Shown here piece by piece: positions 14,201-19,287 of a stretch of DNA of 19,287 nt. Position 1 is the stretch's first letter. The number at the start of each line of letters is the position of its first letter. Under the pieces are notes generated by a model that searched no databases, had not been told where the DNA came from, and saw only the letters and a list, made by a program, of their open reading frames with translations. The translations under genes were made by a program, and so were the position numbers. The stretch is taken from assembly GCA_002363695.1 (NCBI GenBank), contig DEWO01000155.1, positions 1,611 to 20,897 of the forward strand, read 5' to 3'. This stretch comes from Prevotella sp. UBA3208. GTDB lineage: Bacteria; Bacteroidota; Bacteroidia; Bacteroidales; Bacteroidaceae.

Positions 14201-15777
14201 ACCACGATATCTATAGCATTGAGGACCTGGCACAGCTCATCTTCGATCTGAAGAATATCAACCCGACGGCAGCCGTCAGCGTGAAACTGGTGGCAGAGAG
14301 CGGAGTGGGAACCATTGCCGCAGGTGTTGCCAAAGCCAAGGCCGACCTCATAGTCGTCAGTGGTGCCGAAGGCGGTACGGGCGCCAGTCCTGCCAGTTCG
14401 ATGCGCTTTGCCGGCATCTCACCCGAGATAGGTCTGGCAGAGACGCAACAGACACTGGTGATGAACGGCCTGCGCAATCAGGTGCGCCTGCAGACCGACG
14501 GTCAGTTGAAGACAGCCAAGGACGTCATCATCATGGCGATGCTGGGTGCTGACGAGTTCTCGTTCGGTACGCTGCCGCTGATTGTGCTGGGCTGTGTGAT
14601 GATGCGCAAGTGTAATACCAATACCTGTCCGATGGGTGTGGCGACGCAGAACCCGGAGTTGCGCAAGCACTTTGAGGGGCGTGCCGAGTATGTGGTCAAC
14701 TACTTTACTTTCCTGGCAAAGCAGGTGCGCGAGTATCTGAGTGAGATAGGTGTGCACAGTCTGAAGGAAATCATCGGTCATACGGAACTCATCGAAATAA
14801 GTGAAAAGTTAAAAGTGAAAAGTGAAAAATTGGCTGCCGCCGAGAAGTGGAAGACCATCGACTATGCCCGCCTGCTGCATAAGCCCGAGACGGACAAGCC
14901 CCTCTATTGGGACCGTGGTGCCTATACGAAGGTGACCGGTGTGAAGGACGAGGAGATTATCCGTGCTGCCCGTCAAGCCATCGACGAACAGGAGGAGGTG
15001 ACGCTGGACTATGCCATCAAGAATACCGACCGTGCCGTGACGACAATGCTGAGTGGTGAGATAGCCAAGAAGTATGGTGAGGCAGGTCTGCCGGACCATA
15101 CCATCAACATCAAGTTCAAGGGTTCTGCAGGTCAGTCGTTTGGTGCCTTCGCCGTGAACGGTCTCAACATCAGGCTGGAGGGCGAGTGCAACGACTACTT
15201 CGGCAAGGGTCTGAGCGGCGGACGCATCTCGATACTGCCCCCCAGCCGCAGCCATGAGGACTTCCATGCGGAAGACAATATCATTGCCGGCAACACCGGT
15301 CTCTACGGTGCCACCTCGGGCGAGCTGTACATTAATGGCAAGGTAGGCGAGCGCTTCGGTGTGCGCAACTCTGGAGCCATTGCCGTCATCGAGGGCGCCG
15401 GCGACCACTGCTGTGAGTATATGACAGGCGGTCGTGTGGTGGTGCTCGGCGAGACAGGCAGGAACTTTGCCGCAGGTATGTCGGGAGGTGTAGCCTACGT
15501 CTATGACCCCAAGCACACGTTCGACTACTTCTGCAATATGGACATGGTGGAGATTAATCTGGTGGAGGACAGTGTGTCGCGCAAGGAACTGCTGGAACTG
15601 ATTCGCCAGCACTACCTGCATACGGGTTCCGCCCTGGCAGGCAGGATGCTGGACGAGTGGCACCGCTACATAGAGGACTTCATCCAAGTGGTGCCGATAG
15701 AGTACAAACGTGTGCTGGAAGAAGAAAAGATGGCGAGACTTCACGAAAAAATAGCCGACATCCAGCGCGATTATTAA
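11227..15777 (+). CDS. gltB: Glutamate synthase, large (alpha) subunit
   Basis: 1516-aa subunit of GOGAT, which makes two glutamates from glutamine and 2-oxoglutarate. The start at 11227 places the nucleophile Cys19 after an 18-residue propeptide (YEHDACGVGM). Domains in order: class II glutaminase (about 19-430), central linker, FMN-binding synthase barrel (about 830-1230, with GAEGGTGASPASSMRF) holding the 3Fe-4S cysteines 1123, 1129 and 1134 (GC-x5-C-x4-CPMG), and the C-terminal beta-helix rich in glycine. Two in-frame insertions look foreign to the family: a GC-rich hairpin at 11664-11711 (adding about 14 residues) and four heptamers at 14800-14827 (adding about ten). gltD follows 29 bp later. 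Confidence 0.96.
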   Translation: MTKRKLNGLYQPQYEHDACGVGMVVNIHGGKSHELVDQALRVLENMEHRGAETRDKTGDGAGIMIQIPHEFILLQGIPVPEKGKYGTGLVFLPKDEKEQQDILSVMIEEIEREGLQLMHLRTVPTSPDVLGEAARRVEPAIRQMFVAHPQPLTRGGEFGCLQDDDTAFRRKLYIIRKRIEHRIAHPDFYVCSLSNTNMIYKGMLTSGQLRRYFPDLSNPYLTSGLALVHSRFSTNTFPTWSLAQPFRLLAHNGEINTIRGNRGWMKARESVLSSEALGDIKDISPIVQEGMSDSASLDNVFEFLTMSGLSLPQAMAILVPESFNDKNPISEDLKAFYEYHSILMEPWDGPAALLFSDGRYAGGMLDRNGLRPSRYTITKQGVMVVASEVGVMDFEPGDVVSKGRLQPGKILLVDTQEGKIYYDGEIKEQLAKAHPYREWLSENRVQLEKLKSGRHVSNSVADLERKLVQFGYGQEDIDRTVVPMATTGQEPVAAMGNDTPLAVISDRPQVLFNYFRQQFAQVTNPAIDPIREELVMSLTEYIGAVGTNILTPDASNCKMVRLPQPVLTNTQLDILCNIRYKGFKTQKLPILFNIEKGEEGLRQALDDLCHEAEHSVDEGVNYIILSDRDIDEKHAAIPSLLAVSAVHHYLISVGKRVQTALIVESGEIRETMHAALLLGYGASALCPYMTFAILDDLVKRGKIQEDYATAEAHYIKAVDKGLKKIMSKMGISTIRSYRGAKIFESIGLSEDLLHRYFGTEVSTIGGIGLKEIARDAIRLHEMGRSGKETSGTLKNNGQFSWRKDGIKHAWNPETIAKLQLATRQGSYEKFKDWAKIVDEKESPIFIRDFFGFKKAATPTPIDEVEPVESIVKHFVTGAMSFGALSIEAHEALALAMNKLGARSNTGEGGEDNVRYHTEVDGVSLSSKTKQIASGRFGVTAEYLVNAEEIQIKVAQGAKPGEGGQLPGFKVNDIIAKTRNAIPGISLISPPPHHDIYSIEDLAQLIFDLKNINPTAAVSVKLVAESGVGTIAAGVAKAKADLIVVSGAEGGTGASPASSMRFAGISPEIGLAETQQTLVMNGLRNQVRLQTDGQLKTAKDVIIMAMLGADEFSFGTLPLIVLGCVMMRKCNTNTCPMGVATQNPELRKHFEGRAEYVVNYFTFLAKQVREYLSEIGVHSLKEIIGHTELIEISEKLKVKSEKLAAAEKWKTIDYARLLHKPETDKPLYWDRGAYTKVTGVKDEEIIRAARQAIDEQEEVTLDYAIKNTDRAVTTMLSGEIAKKYGEAGLPDHTINIKFKGSAGQSFGAFAVNGLNIRLEGECNDYFGKGLSGGRISILPPSRSHEDFHAEDNIIAGNTGLYGATSGELYINGKVGERFGVRNSGAIAVIEGAGDHCCEYMTGGRVVVLGETGRNFAAGMSGGVAYVYDPKHTFDYFCNMDMVEINLVEDSVSRKELLELIRQHYLHTGSALAGRMLDEWHRYIEDFIQVVPIEYKRVLEEEKMARLHEKIADIQRDY
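11671..11695. repeat. GC-rich hairpin element inserted in frame in gltB
   Basis: CCCCAG-CCCCT-CACA-AGGGG-AGGGG forms a strong stem-loop, embedded in a stretch (about 11664-11711) that translates to AHPQPLTRGGEFGC. From memory of the family, GltB normally runs from 'IRQ-F' straight to an acidic stretch and the 'KLYIIRK' motif without this segment. CCCC/GGGG hairpins of this style occur as interspersed repeats in Bacteroidales genomes. Confidence 0.6.
14800..14827. repeat. Four tandem heptamers inside gltB
   Basis: AGTGAAA, AGTTAAA, AGTGAAA, AGTGAAA (four 7-bp units in 28 bp), coding for SEKLKVKSEK in frame. They lie in the hinge after the FMN domain, at about residues 1192-1201, where length variation is likely tolerated. 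A/T-rich composition contrasts sharply with flanking codons. Confidence 0.85.
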
Positions 15778-15800
15778 TTTTTAATTATTAATTATTAATT
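15773..15800. repeat. Heptamer tandem repeat at the gltB stop codon
   Basis: ATTAATT, TTTAATT, ATTAATT, ATTAATT: four 7-bp units spanning the gltB TAA (15775-15777) and filling nearly the whole gap to gltD. Same unit length and copy number as the arrays at 9124 and 14800. Confidence 0.75.
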
Positions 15801-15806
15801 GGAAAA

Positions 15807-17153
15807 ATGGGAAATCCGAAAGCATTTTTAGAGATACACCGCCAGGAGGCAGGATACCGTCCTATTCACGATAGAATCCACGATTTCGGTGAGGTGGAGC
15901 AGACGCTTAACACGCGCGAACGTAAGTTGCAGGCAAGCCGCTGCATGGACTGCGGCGTACCCTTCTGCCACTGGGCCTGTCCGTTGGGCAACAAGGCTCC
16001 CGAATGGAACGATGCCCTCTATCAAGGAGACTGGGAACTGGCCTACAGGCTGCTGACAAGTACCAATCCCTTCCCCGAGTTCACGGGTCGCATCTGTCCG
16101 GCCCTGTGCGAGAAAGCCTGCGTGCTGAACCGCTTCAACCACGAACCGACGACAAACCGCGAGGACGAGTGTGCCATCATCGAGGCCGCCTTCCGCGAAG
16201 GATATATTCAGCCGCACACAGACATCGTGAGAAATGGCAGGAAAGTGGCTGTCGTCGGTGCCGGTCCTGCAGGCCTGGCTGCCGCCAACGCCCTGAACCT
16301 GATGGGCTATGAGGTGACCGTCTTCGAGAAGAACGAGTCGGCAGGTGGCTTGTTGCGCTATGGCATCCCAAACTTCAAGCTGAACAAGGCCATCATAGAC
16401 CGCCGGTTGCGTCTGCTCGAAGCTGAAGGCATAGCGTTCAAGTACAATTATGATGTCTCCGGAATAGCAGATGTCTCCGGGTACGATGCCATCGTCATTG
16501 CCACGGGCACACCTACAGCCCGTGACTTGAAGGCCCCGGGGCGTGAACTGAAGGGTGTCCACTTCGCACTGGAACTGCTGAGCCAGCAGAACCGAGTGCT
16601 GGCAGGCATGGAGTTCAGTAGAGATGAGCGCATCACCGCCAAGAACAAGGATGTCCTCGTCATCGGTGGTGGCGATACGGGTAGCGACTGCATCGGCACA
16701 GCCCATCGGCAGGGATGCAAGAGCGTGACGCAGATTGAGATCATGCCCAAGCCCGTGGAAGGTTCTGAGGACCCCCAGAACCCTTGGCCTAACTGGCCTC
16801 GTACACTTAAGACCACCTCAAGCCACGAGGAGGGCTGTACCCGCCGCTGGAACATCAATACCCTTGAGTTTCTGGGCGAGAACGGTCAACTGACTGGCGT
16901 GAAGGTGCAGGAAATAGACTGGAAACCCAATCCCGATGGCGGTCGTCCGCTGATGGTGGAGAAAGGCAAGCCCGAAATCATCAAGGCGGAGCTCTGTCTG
17001 CTGGCTATGGGATTCCTGAAGCCTGAACATCCCCAGTATCCTGACCATGTCTTCGTCTGTGGCGATGCTCACAGCGGTGCATCGCTTGTCGTACGCGCCA
17101 TGGCCAGTGGTTTGGAAACTGCCCAAAAAGTAAACGAATACCTGACGAAATGA
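15807..17153 (+). CDS. gltD: Glutamate synthase, small (beta) subunit, NADPH-type
   Basis: 448 aa. Takes electrons from NAD(P)H through FAD and two 4Fe-4S clusters to GltB. Cluster cysteines: 46, 49, 54, 58 ([13 protein letters not shown]) and 97, 101, 105 ([10 protein letters not shown]). FAD-binding motif VVGAGPAG at about 149-156, with the [16 protein letters not shown] stretch following. NAD(P)H-binding motif [10 protein letters not shown] is near 287-296, and the C-terminal ATG/GD pair typical of the family is present ([14 protein letters not shown]). Length is slightly below that of E. coli GltD. The ATG lies 29 bp after gltB, and the stop overlaps the dapF start by ATGA, so dapF translation is coupled. 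Confident. Confidence 0.96.
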   Translation: MGNPKAFLEIHRQEAGYRPIHDRIHDFGEVEQTLNTRERKLQASRCMDCGVPFCHWACPLGNKAPEWNDALYQGDWELAYRLLTSTNPFPEFTGRICPALCEKACVLNRFNHEPTTNREDECAIIEAAFREGYIQPHTDIVRNGRKVAVVGAGPAGLAAANALNLMGYEVTVFEKNESAGGLLRYGIPNFKLNKAIIDRRLRLLEAEGIAFKYNYDVSGIADVSGYDAIVIATGTPTARDLKAPGRELKGVHFALELLSQQNRVLAGMEFSRDERITAKNKDVLVIGGGDTGSDCIGTAHRQGCKSVTQIEIMPKPVEGSEDPQNPWPNWPRTLKTTSSHEEGCTRRWNINTLEFLGENGQLTGVKVQEIDWKPNPDGGRPLMVEKGKPEIIKAELCLLAMGFLKPEHPQYPDHVFVCGDAHSGASLVVRAMASGLETAQKVNEYLTK

Positions 17154-17953
17154 AGCGGATACCCTTTACCAAAATGCACGTTTGCGGCAACGACTACATC
17201 TATGTCGATGCCATGCAGCACCCCATTGCCGACCCACAGGCTTGTGCCATCCAATGGAGTGACCGTCACAAGGGCATCGGTTCGGACGGGCTGGTGCTCA
17301 TAGATCACAGTCCTGTACCCGAGGCGGACTACTCCATGCGCATCTTCAATGCCGACGGGAGCGAAGCCATGATGTGTGGCAATGCCTCGCGATGTATCGG
17401 CAAGTACCTCTATGAGAAAGCCCTGACAGGCAAGACGGAAATCAGGCTGCTGACGCTGTCGGGTATCAAGATACTCCAGTTGCACGTGGCAGACAGCAAG
17501 GTTGAGTCCGTCACCGTCGACATGGGTGAGCCTGTATTGGAAGACGAAACACAGTTTGTGGGACGCCGCGGTATGGATAAGGGTGTTTTCGTCTCGATGG
17601 GCAATCCGCACTATGTCATCTTCACCGATGATATTGACCAGGTGGGCGAGACGGGACGCATCCTTGAGAATCACCCTGCCTTCCCTCAGCGCTGCAATAT
17701 CGAGTTTGCACAGGTGATGCCTGACGGACGCATCAGGACGCGCGTCTGGGAGCGTGGCAGCGGCATCACCCAGGCTTGCGGCACAGGGGCCTGTGCTACG
17801 GCTGTTGCCGCTTGTCTGACGGACAGGGCGGGTCGTACGAGCAGCATTGTGATGGACGGCGGGACGCTTCACATCGAGTGGGGCAGTGACAATCATGTCT
17901 ACATGACGGGGCCTGCCGAGTTTGTTTTCGACGGAGAAATAGAACATCTTTAA
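17150..17953 (+). CDS. dapF: Diaminopimelate epimerase
   Basis: 267 aa. Interconverts LL- and meso-diaminopimelate, giving the cross-linking residue of peptidoglycan and the precursor of lysine; cytoplasmic, cofactor-free. Both catalytic cysteines are present: Cys76 in [11 protein letters not shown] and Cys210 in ACGTGACATA. The substrate-binding start ([15 protein letters not shown]) and GSDGLV are typical. Overlaps the gltD stop (ATGA) and is followed 11 bp later by dapL, so the two DAP genes are cotranscribed with glutamate synthase. Firm. Confidence 0.97.
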   Translation: MKRIPFTKMHVCGNDYIYVDAMQHPIADPQACAIQWSDRHKGIGSDGLVLIDHSPVPEADYSMRIFNADGSEAMMCGNASRCIGKYLYEKALTGKTEIRLLTLSGIKILQLHVADSKVESVTVDMGEPVLEDETQFVGRRGMDKGVFVSMGNPHYVIFTDDIDQVGETGRILENHPAFPQRCNIEFAQVMPDGRIRTRVWERGSGITQACGTGACATAVAACLTDRAGRTSSIVMDGGTLHIEWGSDNHVYMTGPAEFVFDGEIEHL

Positions 17954-17964
17954 CTTTTAAATAA

Positions 17965-19197
17965 ATGGCATTAGTAAATATCCACTTTCTGAATCTGCAG
18001 AATAACTATCTGTTTGCCGACATTGCCAAGAAGGTCAATGCCTTCCGGGTGATGCACCCAAAGGCCGACGTCATCTCGCTGGGCATTGGCGACGTGACGC
18101 AGCCGCTGTGTCCGGCCGTCACCGAGGCCATGCACAAGGCCGTAGACGAGATGGCTACAGCCGAGGGCTTCCGTGGCTACGGACCCGAGCTGGGTTACGA
18201 CTTCCTGCGCGAGGCCATCCTCAAGAACGACTTTGCCCCGCGCGGCGTCCGGCTGTCAATGGACGAGGTATTCATCAACGACGGTGCGAAGAGTGACACG
18301 GGCAACTTCCAGGAACTGTTGCACTGGGACAACTTCATAGGTGTCACCGACCCCATCTACCCTGTCTATATCGACTCGAACGTGATGATAGGGCGCTGCG
18401 GAACCTACCGCGACGGCCGGTGGTCGAACGTGCGCTATATGCCTACTACGGCAGAGAACGGCTTTGTGCCCGAACTGCCCAAGGGCCGCCCGGTGGACGT
18501 CATCTACCTCTGCTTTCCCAACAACCCGACCGGTACGGTCATCAGTAGGCAGGAGCTGCGCCGGTGGGTGAACTATGCACTGAAGAACGATGCGCTGATC
18601 CTGTTTGATGCCGCTTACCAAGCCTACATCCAGGACCCCGACATCCCGCATAGCATCTACGAGATACGAGGTGCCCGCAAGTGTGCCATCGAGTTCCGCT
18701 CGTTCTCCAAGACGGCAGGCTTCACGGGTGTCCGCTGTGGATACACCATCGTGCCGAAGGATGTCAGCGTGGCTACCTTCGAGGGAGAGCGCATCCCCCT
18801 CAACCAGTTGTGGCTCCGTCGCCAGTGTACCAAATTCAACGGAACGAGTTACATCAGTCAGCGGGCTGCCGAGGCCATCTACAGCCCCGAAGGGAAGCAG
18901 CAGGTGAAGCAGACTATTGACTACTACATGCAGAATGCCGCCCGGATGCTCAGCGTATTGCGGAACCTCGGTTTCGAGTGCTACGGTGGCGAGCATGCCC
19001 CCTACATCTGGATGCGCGTGCCCGACGGCTCTACCTCGTGGCAGTTCTTCGAGGAGCTGCTCTACGGAGCCAATGTGGTCTGCACCCCTGGTGTCGGTTT
19101 CGGACCCTCGGGCGAGGGTTATGTGCGCTTTACCGCCTTTGGCAGTCACGAGCGCACCGAAGAAGCCCTGAAACGGATAGAGAAATGGGTTGGATAA
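17965..19197 (+). CDS. dapL: LL-diaminopimelate aminotransferase
   Basis: 410 aa, PLP-dependent class I/II aminotransferase that turns tetrahydrodipicolinate directly into LL-DAP with glutamate as amino donor. Family marks: N-terminal LQNNYLFADI and SLGIGDVTQPL (about 10-47), CFPNNPTG, DAAYQAYI, and the PLP lysine Lys249 in RSFSKTAGFTGVRCGY. Length fits DapL (about 408-411). It sits just after dapF, so substrate maker and epimerase are adjacent, and after glutamate synthase, which supplies the amino donor. glnN begins 43 bp later. Secure. Confidence 0.96.
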   Translation: MALVNIHFLNLQNNYLFADIAKKVNAFRVMHPKADVISLGIGDVTQPLCPAVTEAMHKAVDEMATAEGFRGYGPELGYDFLREAILKNDFAPRGVRLSMDEVFINDGAKSDTGNFQELLHWDNFIGVTDPIYPVYIDSNVMIGRCGTYRDGRWSNVRYMPTTAENGFVPELPKGRPVDVIYLCFPNNPTGTVISRQELRRWVNYALKNDALILFDAAYQAYIQDPDIPHSIYEIRGARKCAIEFRSFSKTAGFTGVRCGYTIVPKDVSVATFEGERIPLNQLWLRRQCTKFNGTSYISQRAAEAIYSPEGKQQVKQTIDYYMQNAARMLSVLRNLGFECYGGEHAPYIWMRVPDGSTSWQFFEELLYGANVVCTPGVGFGPSGEGYVRFTAFGSHERTEEALKRIEKWVG

Positions 19198-19240
19198 ACT
19201 AAAGTGAAATGAACATATTTATTAACACAAGAACAACAAC

Positions 19241-19287
19241 ATGATGGAAACATTAAGATTTCAGGTTGTCGGCGAGGCTTTCAAGAA
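19241..19287 (+). CDS. glnN: Glutamine synthetase type III (start only)
   Basis: Fifteen codons are visible, MMETLRFQVVGEAFK. The pattern LRFxVVxxAF matches the opening of Bacteroidetes type III glutamine synthetases (dodecameric GlnN, about 730 aa) as I recall them. The second Met (19244) may be the true start. The 43-bp gap after dapL holds no promoter that I can see, so it may be cotranscribed, completing a GS-GOGAT unit. Evidence is short, hence moderate confidence. Confidence 0.7.
   Translation, partial: MMETLRFQVVGEAFK

Noticed and set aside
12385..14205. 606-aa open frame on the minus strand
   Set aside because: Antisense of gltB, no recognisable domain, no promoter; the same holds for 14809-15744, 15828-16706, 17069-17947 and 18256-19149.

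Overview
The window looks like a chromosome segment of a Bacteroidales bacterium, most likely Prevotella or a close relative (Prevotellaceae). The grounds are: promoters of the Bacteroidetes type (TTG, about 19 bp, then TAnnTTTG) ahead of several genes; little use of strong Shine-Dalgarno sites; a type III (GlnN-like) glutamine synthetase start at the right edge; LL-diaminopimelate aminotransferase (DapL) rather than the succinylase route; and the characteristic PurF-like protein starting MEQLKHECGVAMI. The genus is an inference. No rRNA, tRNA, IS element or CRISPR array was seen.

Layout. (1) 1-4613, minus strand: a tight operon pyrG - purF-like - asnB (asnB runs off the left edge), with a very clean promoter ahead of pyrG. 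All three products use glutamine amide nitrogen. (2) 4885-8234: a patchy accessory stretch with a 67-aa antitoxin-like gene overlapping a 30-aa zinc-ribbon ORF (plus), a stub of a helicase-associated domain, a secreted PQQ-type beta-propeller protein, a decayed signal-peptide gene, and an orphan DUF6266-like gene whose apparent leader is built of about fourteen drifting 11-bp units. (3) 8268-10964, minus: glnB/glnK (PII) - amt - small outer-membrane beta-barrel protein, closed by a strong terminator. (4) 11155-19287, plus, divergent from PII: gltB - gltD - dapF - dapL - start of glnN, from a perfect TTG-N19-TATCTTTG promoter.

How it works together. Amt brings in ammonium, PII senses 2-oxoglutarate/ATP and probably gates Amt, the barrel protein may be the matching outer-membrane pore, GlnN and GltBD form the GS-GOGAT cycle, DapL uses the resulting glutamate to make LL-DAP and DapF epimerises it to meso-DAP for peptidoglycan and lysine. 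PyrG, the PurF-like enzyme and AsnB spend the glutamine. The window is thus a nitrogen assimilation and glutamine-use supercluster interrupted by an accessory island.

The least expected content is repetitive DNA. There is a perfect 35-bp direct repeat made of nested palindromes just upstream of amt. There are three separate four-copy arrays of 7-bp units: one starting at the amt stop codon, one starting at the gltB stop codon and one in frame inside gltB. A GC-rich hairpin is inserted in frame in the amidotransferase domain of gltB. The 11-bp-phased array lies ahead of the DUF6266-like gene. All family assignments were made by eye from motifs; no database search was possible.
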